Counted from the stretch's first letter, positions 7,976 through 16,976 are shown. The stretch: DNA of 64,000 bases from an uncultured Collinsella sp. (GCA_900541725.1 UQLB01000006.1:1-64000); one strand, 5' to 3'. Numbers and translations: made by a program. The notes: a model not told the origin generated them from the sequence alone.

Positions 7976-9775
7976 ATGAGCATGAGTAAGAACATCGCAC
8001 GCCTGGCAGTAACCGCCGGCCTCACAGCAGCGCTGAGCTTCGGCGGGGTTATGGCGCCGGTGACCATGGCGTTCGCGGCTGAGGGCGGCAGTGCCACAAG
8101 CTATGTGCCGACGGCGACAACGATCGGCAACGTAACCATTACTGAGAGCACCTATGCCGACACCACGTTTAAGGGCATCCAGATTTTCAAGGCCACGGTG
8201 ACACAGGATAAGGCTGATGCGGATGGCGATGGCACCGCTGAAGGAGATTGGAAAGCGGATGGCGATAAGACGCTGTCTGATATCGACTGGGCATCTGATA
8301 CCGTGAAGGACGCTGTGACCGGGGAATTTGCCGGTGTTCCTGGTGCGCCTGGCGCAGATGCTGGAGCTCAGGCATGGGCCAAGTACATTAACGAAAACAA
8401 GGGCAGCAATGTTGGCAAGGACGCTCGGGTTGATGCCGGCAGTACACTCGACAAAATCGCTAAGTCGCTTGAAAAACTGACGTGGAAAGACGCGAAGCAG
8501 GGCACCAAAGGGACCTTTGATGGAATTGACGCGGGCTACTGGCTCTTTGAGACAAAGTCGGTTGGTAAGACTACTGGGGAAGATGGTAATGATGATGCTT
8601 ACACCTCGCCGATCTTTACCATCGTCGGCGGCGCCGATGTAAATGCGGAGCCCAAGAAGGACGTCCCCAATGTCACCAAGGCCGTCAAGGACAACAAGGA
8701 CGGCAAGTGGGTTACGGACGACAGCAAAACTGTTTTCCAAGCTGCAAACAAGGCGGCTGACTCCGCTGCTGGTCAGCTGGTTGAGTATCAGCTTGCCGGT
8801 ACTGTCGCGAGCAACATCAACACGTACATTAAGTACAGCTACACCTTCACAGACGAGCTTCCTCTCACGATGGCTCCAGAGCTTGGCAATGACAACAAGC
8901 CCGTTGTCGAGGTTAAAATTGGCGAGAGCATCGTTAGTTCCGATTCCTACACCGTGTCTTACAGTACGGATGGCGGCAAGAATACCCTGTCCGTCTCTTT
9001 TGATAATCTGAAAGAAGCCAAGGATTCCAACAACAACCCTATTACCGTTAACGGCGATTCGAAGGTCTATGTGAATTACAAGGCCAAGCTTGATCCTGAG
9101 AAGATTTCGGCAGACATGCTCGGTAAAGCACAGGAGAACAAGGTCAAACTGACCTACTCCAACAAACCGCACACTACTGACACCGGCACCACGGTCGATC
9201 ACTCCGCCTACGACTACACCTACGGCATCGACGTTATCAAGGTCGGTAGCGATGCAGAAACTAAGCGTCTTGAGGGGGTCGAGTTCACGCTTCAAGAGAA
9301 AAACGGCGATACTGTTGAAGAGAAATATATCGACTCCAAGGGCGTGAAGCACGAGAAGACTGACAAGGTTACGCTCAAGACGGACAAGGACGGCAAGATC
9401 AACGTCATCGGTCTTGACGAGGGCACCTATATCCTCAAGGAGACCAAGCCTGCCCCTGGCTACAACAACTCTGCTGCCAACGGTGTTACGTTTACCATTG
9501 CGCGTGGCACGCTTAAGCAAGACCGTTCTGATGTAATTCCTGAGGTAAATTCTGCCAATGTCACAGCTGCTGATGGCGTCGTGAAAGACAATAAGGCCAC
9601 CGCTTCTACCGGTAAGCTCAGCTTCACCATTGTCGACCAGAAGGGCTCCGGCCTCCCGCTCACCGGTCTCAACGGCGTGACCTTCACTTGGATCGCTGGT
9701 GGCGCGGTGCTGTGCATCGGCGTGGCACACCTCATCCGCAGCCGTAAGCAGGCTGAGGAGTCCGAGCAGGAGTAA
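7976..9775 (+). CDS. Sortase-anchored major pilin (SpaA-like backbone)
   Basis: A 599-residue secreted pilin. The start at 7976 (ATGAGCATGAG after AGGGGAAAAG) gives a standard signal peptide ending near TMAFAAEGG. The domains are an N-terminal pilin module, a fimbrial isopeptide D2 module (VPNVTKAVKD, about residue 226, a candidate pilin-motif lysine), a Cna-B domain with E-box ETKPAPGY, and the sorting signal LPLTG followed by a hydrophobic helix and RSRKQ. Its lysine content and last position in the pilin run suggest the shaft subunit. It follows the previous gene after about 108 bases and ends before a strong terminator at 9877. Confidence 0.83.
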   Translation: MSMSKNIARLAVTAGLTAALSFGGVMAPVTMAFAAEGGSATSYVPTATTIGNVTITESTYADTTFKGIQIFKATVTQDKADADGDGTAEGDWKADGDKTLSDIDWASDTVKDAVTGEFAGVPGAPGADAGAQAWAKYINENKGSNVGKDARVDAGSTLDKIAKSLEKLTWKDAKQGTKGTFDGIDAGYWLFETKSVGKTTGEDGNDDAYTSPIFTIVGGADVNAEPKKDVPNVTKAVKDNKDGKWVTDDSKTVFQAANKAADSAAGQLVEYQLAGTVASNINTYIKYSYTFTDELPLTMAPELGNDNKPVVEVKIGESIVSSDSYTVSYSTDGGKNTLSVSFDNLKEAKDSNNNPITVNGDSKVYVNYKAKLDPEKISADMLGKAQENKVKLTYSNKPHTTDTGTTVDHSAYDYTYGIDVIKVGSDAETKRLEGVEFTLQEKNGDTVEEKYIDSKGVKHEKTDKVTLKTDKDGKINVIGLDEGTYILKETKPAPGYNNSAANGVTFTIARGTLKQDRSDVIPEVNSANVTAADGVVKDNKATASTGKLSFTIVDQKGSGLPLTGLNGVTFTWIAGGAVLCIGVAHLIRSRKQAEESEQE

Positions 9776-10264
9776 CGCTCGCTCACCCATCCCTTTGGCA
9801 GGTGGGATGTGATGGCCATGAGACTTGCGGACACTTTTCTCGTCCATCCACGTTCTTGCTTTGCCATTCTCTTTTCGGGGCAGACTCCGCACTGGAGTCT
9901 GCCCCGTTCTTTTTGGACAACACAGGCAGCCTCCACCGTCCGATGCGGACTCATCCGTCATCGCGTTTCTTGACTCGTATGAGGTTCGGTTTAAGGTCCG
10001 TAGGCGCTCGCGCGGTGCGGACGGTAGAAGGCATTTGCGCCGCAACAAGCGCAAATAAGAATGCCCGGGGGTCGGATCCCGGGCATTTAACAAAACCAGA
10101 AAACTAGGCCGCCCGCGCTTTCGAACACTTACGCGGGGTGCGTCGTTTTCTATTGACATTGTATCCCGAATCGCTCTGCCGATTCGGGATATTTTGAAAA
10201 CGCAAGTATGGGCTTAGGCACGAACGAAATCTCGTTAATTCCGAAAATTATGTATAATTCCAAT
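9776..10264 (+). promoter_or_regulatory. Intergenic region with hairpins, an operator palindrome and a promoter for the AbiE-like pair
   Basis: After the terminator at 9877 come two more hairpins: TTTGCGC...GCGCAAA near 10033-10055 and ATGCCCGGG-8-CCCGGGCAT near 10062-10087. A perfect 12-bp-arm palindrome (TATCCCGAATCG-6-CGATTCGGGATA) lies at 10162-10191. TATAAT at 10253-10258 is a good -10 with a poor -35. ATTCCA-8-TGGAAT (10257-10276) overlaps the expected transcription start. No credible gene is seen here. Confidence 0.55.
9877..9914 (+). terminator. Rho-independent terminator of the pilin genes
   Basis: GGGGCAGACTCC-GCACT-GGAGTCTGCCCC is a perfect 12-bp stem followed by GTTCTTTTT, 100 bases after the third pilin stop. 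It separates the pilins from the regulator pair and the sortase. Confidence 0.88.
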
Positions 10265-11257
10265 ATGAAATGGAATCAAACGAAAACGATGGAAATGAAC
10301 GAAGCGCTAATCTACTTACAAGAAGCACTAGGCCTCTCCGCCAAGACCAAAACTTGGCCTGGATCCGCACGCTTGCCACTGCATCTGCGGGCGATTGAGG
10401 TCCGCGCTGTTGACGCAAACGGTTTTTCGTTTTTGCTTGCAAGCTTGCCTACTGGCGTCGGGCTTCCCGAGGCTAAGAGAGTCTATAGTCAGCTAGCCTT
10501 GCGCGCGGAGACTCCTGTTGCCGTTTCATTTCCTGATGCCGATGCACGTCAGCGCAAAGCATTGGTCGCACATGGGATTCCCTTTGTCTGCCCCGGTAGA
10601 CAGGTTTTTCTTCCATTTATGGGCACAGCTTGCACGGAGAGGGGCGGTGCCCGGTTTCACAATCACGCGACCAAGATGTCACCCAACGCACAGGCTGCCG
10701 CAATCTGGGGAGCAGCCCAGGAGCCATATCGTCCCTATGACCTTTGTCGTGCGCTTGGGATTTCGGCAAGCCGCGCGAGTGAGGCCATAACCGAGCTTGT
10801 CGACAGGGGGCTCGCGAGGCGCGAACGTTGCGAGCGACGTGTCGTCGTGCTCCCTGTCGCCGTTGATCTTTTGCTCAGCGAGCACATGGCAGAACTCTCC
10901 TCGCCTGTCTCGAAGGTCATTTTTGCAAGGAAGACGCCGCAGATCGACTATCTTGTAGACGCCGGGGAGACGGCGCTCGCTGCGCGTTCGATGCTCGCTG
11001 CGCCGGGCATGGAACAAAAGGCCGTCTTTAGAAGTGCATGGCGTCAACTGAGCGACCTCGAAGTCGCAGACGGGGAGTTGCCGGATAACGAAACGGCGAT
11101 GATCCAAGTGTGGCGCTATGCGCCCGTGTTTGCCGACTCCTCCCGCGTCGATGACATTTCGCTTGCGCTATCTTTGGCGGCGATCGACGATGAGCGAATT
11201 CAGCTCGAAGTCGATCGCATGTTTGGAAAGGAATATCCATGGCAAGAAGCGCTGTAG
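10265..11257 (+). CDS. Winged-helix regulator, AbiEi-like antitoxin candidate
   Basis: A protein of about 330 residues with a winged-helix DNA-binding segment in the middle (YRPYDLCRALGISASRASE then ITELVDRGLARRE, about residues 158-190). The family is not firmly recognised. The overlap with a nucleotidyltransferase gene downstream (19 bases) is the layout of AbiE-type systems, where the first gene is an autorepressing antitoxin. The start is uncertain: in-frame ATGs lie at 10208, 10265, 10289 and 10295, none with a Shine-Dalgarno site. TATAAT at 10253 makes 10265 or later more likely, possibly on a leaderless message. Base composition is more AT-rich than neighbouring housekeeping genes, which suggests acquisition. 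Confidence 0.6.
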   Translation: MKWNQTKTMEMNEALIYLQEALGLSAKTKTWPGSARLPLHLRAIEVRAVDANGFSFLLASLPTGVGLPEAKRVYSQLALRAETPVAVSFPDADARQRKALVAHGIPFVCPGRQVFLPFMGTACTERGGARFHNHATKMSPNAQAAAIWGAAQEPYRPYDLCRALGISASRASEAITELVDRGLARRERCERRVVVLPVAVDLLLSEHMAELSSPVSKVIFARKTPQIDYLVDAGETALAARSMLAAPGMEQKAVFRSAWRQLSDLEVADGELPDNETAMIQVWRYAPVFADSSRVDDISLALSLAAIDDERIQLEVDRMFGKEYPWQEAL

Positions 11258-12012
11258 AAGGTCTCCAAGAATTTCAGCAGCATATGCAAGAAGCTGCAGG
11301 ATCGTATGCTCTTATCGGCGGCACGGCATGCGACATTTTGCTCGCGGAGGCGGGGCTTCCGTTTAGGATGACTCACGATTTTGATGTGGTAATTGTCGCC
11401 GATGACCGGTTGCCTCAGACGGCAGAAGCTATATGGACTTTGGTGCGTGATGGCGGCTACCGCTGCGGCTGGGGCGAAGGCAAAGGCTCATGTTTTTATC
11501 GGTTTACAGAGCCTAAGAGGCCGGGTTACCCCCATATGATCGAACTCTTCGCGAAGTGCCCCGACTTTCTAAAGGGTCGTGAGGGGATTGATGTGGCGCC
11601 AATTCACGTTGATGAAAACATAAGCAGTCTTTCGGCAATTTTGTTGGACGATGCTTACTACAGCTTGTTCCTTCAGGGAATTCGGACCGTAGACGGCGTT
11701 TCGGTCCTGGGTACGGAATACATTGTCCCGTTCAAAGCGAAGGCGTATCTCGACCTAAAAGCTAGAAGGGAGGCGGGGGAGAACGTTGATTCGAAGAAGG
11801 TAAAAAAGCATAAACGCGATGCGCTGAGGCTTGCTCAGCTGCTCGGCGAGTCAGAAGGTGTCGACCTGGGCGGAGAACTGAAGGACGATATGCTTGCGTT
11901 TGTCAAAGATTGTGAGGTAGGCGACGTCAATCTGAAACAGATCGGGGTTGCGGGCGTAACGATGGTGCAGTTGCTCGAGACGATGAAAGCAACATATGGC
12001 TTGATTGGTTGA
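11239..12012 (+). CDS. Nucleotidyltransferase, AbiEii-like toxin candidate
   Basis: A 257-residue cytoplasmic protein with a polymerase-beta-type nucleotidyltransferase signature: GGTACDI at about residues 31-37, then RMTHDFDVVIV at about 45-55. The GG(T/S)...DxD layout is that of AbiEii/DUF1814 and MNT-type toxins. AAAGGA lies before the ATG, and the start overlaps the upstream regulator by 19 bases, so the two proteins are probably made together. AbiEii toxins transfer nucleotides to a target and are counteracted by the partner repressor. Assignment here rests on motif and context only; it could instead be an antibiotic-type nucleotidyltransferase. Confidence 0.65.
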   Translation: MARSAVEGLQEFQQHMQEAAGSYALIGGTACDILLAEAGLPFRMTHDFDVVIVADDRLPQTAEAIWTLVRDGGYRCGWGEGKGSCFYRFTEPKRPGYPHMIELFAKCPDFLKGREGIDVAPIHVDENISSLSAILLDDAYYSLFLQGIRTVDGVSVLGTEYIVPFKAKAYLDLKARREAGENVDSKKVKKHKRDALRLAQLLGESEGVDLGGELKDDMLAFVKDCEVGDVNLKQIGVAGVTMVQLLETMKATYGLIG

Positions 12013-12123
12013 GTGGGGTTACGTGGTTCGGACGGTGCAGTCTAGCTGCGTTGTCCGGAGTACGAGCTCGTGAATCCGCTATTATTTGTTTAGACAACCT
12101 GAGCTGTAAAGGAGTGACCGGCG

Positions 12124-13062
12124 ATGGTGCAGGGCGCCAAACATATGAAGAGCAATAACGCCGCGGCCAACGGTGGCTCAAGCCCTCAGCCCAAACCTCA
12201 ACCAAAACCTAAGCGCCGTCGCAGGCGACTGCCGCGCTGGGCCGACCGGCTCATCACCATCGTCATCATCCTTATTGGCGTGGGCCTTATGACCTGGCCG
12301 TGGATCTTGGACCGGCTCGGGGCCTCGGGCGTGTTTAACCAGATCAGCACGGTGTCCAGCACCGTGGACGCGCTGTCTGCCGAGGAGCGCGAGCGCATCC
12401 TGCTCCAGGCACGCTCCTTTAACGAGCAGCTGGCGGGCGAGGCCACCGAGCTTCCCGCCGACCAGATCGAGCCCTACGCCCAGCAGCTCATCTTTGACCG
12501 CGACCCCATGATGAGCTGGGTCGAGATCCCCTCCATCGACGTGAGCATGCCCATCTACCACGGCACGAGCGAAGAAGTCCTTATGGCGGGCGTCGGCCAC
12601 CTGGAGGGCACGAGCCTGCCGGTGGGCGGCACCTCGACGCATTGCGTGCTCACCGCGCACTCGGGCATGCGCAACCTGAGCATGTTCGACGACATCCATT
12701 CGCTGGAGCCCGGCGACCTGGTGCTGCTGCACACCATGAACAAGACGCTCGCCTACAAGATGGTGGACTCCGAGGTCGTGCTGCCCGAGGAGATGGAGTC
12801 GCTGACCATCGAGCCCGGCGCCGATAAGGTGACGCTCGTCACCTGCACGCCTTATGGCGTGAACGACCGTCGCCTGCTGGTGCATTGCGTGCGCACCAAG
12901 TACAGCAAGAAGGACGTCGACAAGCAAAAGTCGCTGGCCGGCCGCCACTGGGGCAAGCGCGAGTTCGCCGTGCTCATCGTGGTCGTAGCCATTGTGCTGT
13001 TGCTGCTGGACATCGTGATCCACGCGGTCCGCAAGCGCCGCAAGGCCAAGGCCTCGGCATAA
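12124..13062 (+). CDS. Class C (pilus) sortase
   Basis: A 312-residue membrane-bound transpeptidase. It has a proline/lysine-rich cytoplasmic N-terminus, one transmembrane helix (about 38-58) and the sortase beta-barrel. The catalytic residues are His in LTAHSGM (about 179), Cys in TLVTCTPYG (about 241) and Arg in NDRRLLVHC (about 250). A second hydrophobic helix (about 282-300) and a basic tail are typical of class C enzymes that polymerise pilins. AAGGAG precedes the ATG. It should join the LPL[ST]G/MPSTG substrates encoded at 2884-9775 through isopeptide bonds. It is separated from them by a terminator and the AbiE-like pair. The SLPVGGTSTHC segment may contribute to the lid region. Confidence 0.93.
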   Translation: MVQGAKHMKSNNAAANGGSSPQPKPQPKPKRRRRRLPRWADRLITIVIILIGVGLMTWPWILDRLGASGVFNQISTVSSTVDALSAEERERILLQARSFNEQLAGEATELPADQIEPYAQQLIFDRDPMMSWVEIPSIDVSMPIYHGTSEEVLMAGVGHLEGTSLPVGGTSTHCVLTAHSGMRNLSMFDDIHSLEPGDLVLLHTMNKTLAYKMVDSEVVLPEEMESLTIEPGADKVTLVTCTPYGVNDRRLLVHCVRTKYSKKDVDKQKSLAGRHWGKREFAVLIVVVAIVLLLLDIVIHAVRKRRKAKASA

Positions 13063-13075
13063 GACATTCTCCAGA

Positions 13076-13180
13076 ACCACCACAATGGGGACAGGCACCT
13101 TTGTGGTGGTCGGGACTTCCAAACCATCACAACATTCGATGAAAATCGCGATTTTGACGAAAAACGTCGAATGTTGTGAT
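13076..13180. repeat. Composite intergenic repeat (CCACCACAA hairpin plus CACAACATTCG module), copy at 13 kb
   Basis: 13076-13110 is a CCACCACAATGG...CCTTTGTGGTGG hairpin. 13121-13180 repeats the 1446-1510 module with only a few changes (ATGAAAATCGCGATTTTG is identical). The modules occur in the opposite order to the 1.5-kb copy. Downstream, 13190-13250 has three imperfect GACGGTTTTCG-type tandem units. The stretch 13063-13388 holds no gene; a TATACT at 13348 may be the -10 for gatC. Confidence 0.75.
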
Positions 13181-13388
13181 GCTTTTCGCTGCGGACGAGA
13201 CGGTTTTCGTTGTGGGCGGGACGGTTTTCGCTATGGACGGTGCGGTTTCGCTTCAGAACCGCCAGCCCGCAGCCTGCCAGCCCGCCGTCCTCGTTACGTT
13301 TTCGCTGCATTTGGGTAAAGCGCCTGCTCCAAGCCGGCGTTGCCCTGTATACTAAAACGGTTTAACTGTTATGCGGAAGGGAGCGCCT

Positions 13389-13700
13389 ATGGCACTCAGC
13401 GAGAAAGACGTGCGCGGCATCGCCGAGTACGCAAAGATCGCACTGACCGATGACGAGCTCACCCAGATGACGTCCTACATGAACGACGCCGTCCAGATGC
13501 TCGAGCCCGTCTTGCAATATGACTTGCCCGACGTGGAGCCCACGTTCCATCCCATCGGAAGCCTGTCCAACGTGATGGGCGACGACCTGCGCGAGCCCGA
13601 GCGCGATCTGCCGCTCGACGTTGCGCTGGAGAACGCCGGCAGCGCGCGCGACCGTTACTTCCGCGTGCCGTCCATTTTGGGAGAGGGGGAGAGCGAGTAA
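13389..13700 (+). CDS. gatC: Aspartyl/glutamyl-tRNA amidotransferase subunit C
   Basis: A 103-residue small subunit of the tRNA-dependent amidotransferase, with the family opening (ALSEKDVRGIAEYAKIALTD) and the conserved proline-rich middle (LPDVEPTFHPI) that wraps around GatA. It stabilises GatA in the GatCAB complex, which converts Glu-tRNA(Gln) and Asp-tRNA(Asn) to their amide forms. The start at 13389 follows GGAAGGGAG; the ATG at 13371 overlaps that site and is rejected. The stop overlaps the gatA start (TAATG), so the operon is translationally coupled. Confidence 0.95.
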   Translation: MALSEKDVRGIAEYAKIALTDDELTQMTSYMNDAVQMLEPVLQYDLPDVEPTFHPIGSLSNVMGDDLREPERDLPLDVALENAGSARDRYFRVPSILGEGESE

Positions 13701-15214
13701 TGGCCCAGAGCTTCGATTCCCTTACCGCCGCCCAGATCGCCGCGGGCGTTGCCGCCGGCGACTTTACCGCTACCGAGGTGGCCCATGCCTCCCTTGCCGC
13801 CATCGAGGCGCGCGAGGGCGGGGTCCAGGCATTCCTGCAGGTGTCGCCCGAGCTCGCGCTCGAGGCCGCCGCGCGTGTGGATGCCGACCGTGCCGCCGGA
13901 AAGCCGCTGCCCCCGCTCGCGGGCGTGCCGCTGGCCATCAAGGACAACATGAACCTCGTGGGCACGCGCACTACCTGCGCTTCCCGTATGCTCGAGGACT
14001 ACCAGAGCGTCTACACCGCCACCTGCGTCCAGCGCATGCTCGACGCTGGCTGTCTGCCCATGGGCAAGGCCAACATGGACGAGTTTGCCTTCGGTAGCTC
14101 TACCGAGAGCTCGGCCTTCCACCGCACCAATAACCCCTGGGATACCGAGCGCGTGCCCGGCGGCTCCTCGGGCGGTTCCGCTGCCGCCGTCGCCGCGGGC
14201 GAGGTCGCGCTCTCGCTGGGCTCGGACACCGGCGGCTCCATCCGCCAGCCGGCGTCGCTGTGCGGCGTGGTGGGCTTTAAGCCCACGTATGGCGCCGTGA
14301 GCCGCTACGGTGTGGTGGCCTTTGGCTCGTCGCTCGACCAGGTCGGTCCCTTCGGCCGCACGGTCGAGGACGTCGCGCTTGCCATGAACGCGCTCACCGG
14401 CGCGGGCCACGATCCGTACGACTGCACCAGCCAGGACTGCGCCGTCGACTTTACCGAGCACCTCAACGACAGCATCGAGGGCAAGCGCGTGGGCATCATC
14501 CCCGCGTTTATGGAGGCCGAGGGCCTGACGCCCGAGGTCAAGGCCGCTGTTCAGCGCGCCGCCCAGGAGCTGCAGAACCAGGGTGCCGAGCTGGTCGAGG
14601 TCGACCTTCCGCACCTGGACGCCGCCATCGCCGCCTACTACGTCATCGGCCCGGCCGAGGCGTTCTCCAACCTGGCTCGCTTCGACGGCATTCGCTACGG
14701 CTACCAGGAGGAGGGCTGCGCCAACCTGTCCGACCAGAGCTCGCTCTCGCGTGCCCACGGCTTTGGTGCCGAGGCCAAGCGCCGTCAGATGCTCGGCGCC
14801 TACCTGCTGAGCTCGGGTGTGTACGACAAGTACTACTACGCCGCGCAGAAGGCCCGCACGCTCATCACGCAGGACTACGACGCCGCGTATGCCAAGGTGG
14901 ACACCATCCTCATGCCTGCCTCGCCGCGCACGGCCTTTAAGTTTGGCGAGATCAGCGACCCCACGCAGATGTACTTGTCCGACCTGTATACCATTTCGCT
15001 CAACATCTGCGGCAACGGCGGTATCTCGGTGCCGCTGGGCCTGGGCGAGGACAGCAAGCTGCCCGTTTCTGCCCAGCTGGTGGGACCTGCCTTTAAGGAT
15101 CGTCAGCTGCTCACATTTGCCCGCGCCCTGGAGCGCGGCTTTGCCGATGCCGCCACGGGTGCGCCCGCGCTTTCCGTCGCGCCCGATTTTGCCGGGAAGG
15201 GAGGCGAGCTGTAA
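13700..15214 (+). CDS. gatA: Aspartyl/glutamyl-tRNA amidotransferase subunit A
   Basis: A 504-residue amidase-signature enzyme that frees ammonia from glutamine for transamidation of misacylated tRNA. The Ser-cisSer-Lys triad is visible: Lys in VPLAIKDN (about residue 80), and the Ser residues in the glycine/serine-rich PGGSSGGSAAAVAAGE and SDTGGSIRQPA stretches (about 153-190). Length is normal. It overlaps gatC and gatB by one base each (TAATG). Confidence 0.97.
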   Translation: MAQSFDSLTAAQIAAGVAAGDFTATEVAHASLAAIEAREGGVQAFLQVSPELALEAAARVDADRAAGKPLPPLAGVPLAIKDNMNLVGTRTTCASRMLEDYQSVYTATCVQRMLDAGCLPMGKANMDEFAFGSSTESSAFHRTNNPWDTERVPGGSSGGSAAAVAAGEVALSLGSDTGGSIRQPASLCGVVGFKPTYGAVSRYGVVAFGSSLDQVGPFGRTVEDVALAMNALTGAGHDPYDCTSQDCAVDFTEHLNDSIEGKRVGIIPAFMEAEGLTPEVKAAVQRAAQELQNQGAELVEVDLPHLDAAIAAYYVIGPAEAFSNLARFDGIRYGYQEEGCANLSDQSSLSRAHGFGAEAKRRQMLGAYLLSSGVYDKYYYAAQKARTLITQDYDAAYAKVDTILMPASPRTAFKFGEISDPTQMYLSDLYTISLNICGNGGISVPLGLGEDSKLPVSAQLVGPAFKDRQLLTFARALERGFADAATGAPALSVAPDFAGKGGEL

Positions 15215-16890
15215 TGAAGGAGCTTTCCGAGGTCCTGCAGGATTGGGAGGCCGTGATCGGCCTGGAGATCCACACCGAGCTCACCGCACTCGACACCAAG
15301 ATGTTCTGCAACTGCAAGCTCAGCCACGATGACGAGCCCAACGCCAACGTGTGTCCGGTGTGCCTGGGCCTGCCCGGCGCCCTGCCGGTGCCCAACAAGC
15401 GCGCCATCGAGAGCATCGTCAAGGCCGGTCTCGCCACCAACTGCGAGATCCAGCGCCACTCGATGTTCTACCGCAAGCACTACTTCTATCCCGACATGGC
15501 CAAGAACTTCCAGACCACGCAGGGTCCGGTCGCCTTTGCCATGTACGGTCACCTTGATCTGGATGTGACCGGTCGCGGTGCCGCCGAGCGCCCCGACTGC
15601 GCGTTTGGCGAGGCCGAGGCTCAGAGCCTGGCGAGCGCCTCGGCCAACGCCGAGGGCCTGTCCACGTCCATGACGTCGACCATGCGCGAGGGCAATCAGC
15701 GCGCCGGCCATCTGGCCAGCTACGACGCGTCCAACCTGCAGATGCCCGAGCGCCGCGAGGACGGTTCCTACACGGTGCCCATCCGCATTCTGCGCATCCA
15801 CATGGAGGAGGATGCCGCCAAGATGGTCCATGTGGGCGGCGCTGAGGGCCGCATTACCGCCGCGGCTGAGTCGCTCGTCGACTACAACCGCTGCGGCACG
15901 CCTTTGATTGAGCTCGTGACTGAGCCCGATTTGCGTACGCCCGAGGAAGCGCGCCTGTTTATGGAAAAGCTCCGCCGCATCTTTGTGACGCTGGGCATTT
16001 CGGACTGCTCCATGGAGAAGGGTTCCATGCGCTGCGACGGCAACGTGTCGCTGCGCCGCCGCGGCGAGACCAAGCTGGGCACCAAGACCGAGCTCAAGAA
16101 CCTCAACTCGTTTAAGAGCCTGCACGACGGCCTTGCCTACGAGATCTGCCGTCAGGCCGAGGTGCTCGAGGAGGGCGGAATCATCTATCAGGAGACCCGC
16201 CACTGGGAGCCCAGCCGCAAGCGCACCGTGGTCATGCGGGTCAAGGAGACGGCTGACGACTATCGTCTGTTCCCCGATCCCGACCTGGCGCCGTTTGATC
16301 TGGACGACGAGTTCATCGACCGCTGCCGTGGCGAGATCCCCGAGCTGCCCGATGCCAAGCGCGCCCGCTTTGAGGCCGACTTTGGCATTAAGGCGGCCGA
16401 TGCCGAGCAGATTGCCGGCGACCCCGAGTTTGCCGAGTTCTTTGAGGCTGCCGCTGCCGGTATGGCTGGCAAGGAGGCACAGACGGTCGCAAACCTGCTG
16501 GTGAACGAGATGATCGCCTACCTTAAGGGCGCGGGCGTGTCGCTCGCCGAGTCTGGCATCGCGCCGGCTCAGGTGGCGGCTCTTGCCAAGCTGCTGGCGA
16601 CCGATGCCATCAGCTCCAATCAGGCGCACGAGGTCTTTGAGGCCATGGCCCAGACCGGCGACGACCCTAACAAGATCGTTGACGAGCGTGGTATGCGTCA
16701 GGTGAGCGATGCCGGTGCGTTGCAGCCGATCGTGGACGAGGTGCTGGCAAACTGTGCCGATCAGGCGCAGCAGTATCGTGACGGTAACCAGAAGGTCATC
16801 GGCTTTTTGGTGGGCCAGTGCATGAAGGCGAGCCGCGGCAAGGGCAACCCGAAGCTCTTCAACGAGTTGCTGAGAACGTCGCTCTCGTAA
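15214..16890 (+). CDS. gatB: Aspartyl/glutamyl-tRNA amidotransferase subunit B
   Basis: A 558-residue kinase-and-transamidase subunit. The cradle domain begins EAVIGLEIHTEL. Zinc-ligand cysteines are in FCNCKL and NVCPVCLGLPG, and the conserved YRKHYFYPDMAKNFQ block is present. The C-terminal helical and YqeY-like tail binds tRNA (about 410-558). The usual length is about 475-500 residues. The excess lies in the cradle domain between about residues 118 and 175, where an extra segment rich in A, S, E and M interrupts the region before RIHMEEDAAK. The gene ends before a strong terminator at 16946. Confidence 0.96.
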   Translation: MKELSEVLQDWEAVIGLEIHTELTALDTKMFCNCKLSHDDEPNANVCPVCLGLPGALPVPNKRAIESIVKAGLATNCEIQRHSMFYRKHYFYPDMAKNFQTTQGPVAFAMYGHLDLDVTGRGAAERPDCAFGEAEAQSLASASANAEGLSTSMTSTMREGNQRAGHLASYDASNLQMPERREDGSYTVPIRILRIHMEEDAAKMVHVGGAEGRITAAAESLVDYNRCGTPLIELVTEPDLRTPEEARLFMEKLRRIFVTLGISDCSMEKGSMRCDGNVSLRRRGETKLGTKTELKNLNSFKSLHDGLAYEICRQAEVLEEGGIIYQETRHWEPSRKRTVVMRVKETADDYRLFPDPDLAPFDLDDEFIDRCRGEIPELPDAKRARFEADFGIKAADAEQIAGDPEFAEFFEAAAAGMAGKEAQTVANLLVNEMIAYLKGAGVSLAESGIAPAQVAALAKLLATDAISSNQAHEVFEAMAQTGDDPNKIVDERGMRQVSDAGALQPIVDEVLANCADQAQQYRDGNQKVIGFLVGQCMKASRGKGNPKLFNELLRTSLS

Positions 16891-16945
16891 GCGGGAACCC
16901 GGGAGCCCCGGCCGTTCGGGTCAGGTGGGCTGATAGAAAGATGGT

Positions 16946-16976
16946 GACGGAGGCGCAAATAGCGCCTCCGTCTTTT
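16946..16976 (+). terminator. Terminator of gatCAB
   Basis: GACGGAGGCGC-loop-GCGCCTCCGTC is an 11-bp perfect stem followed by TTTT, 56 bases after the gatB stop. Confidence 0.92.

Noticed and set aside
7415..10159. 914-codon open frame on the minus strand across the pilin genes
   Set aside because: It runs antisense to two clear sortase-substrate genes, has no recognisable domains and reflects GC-biased third positions.
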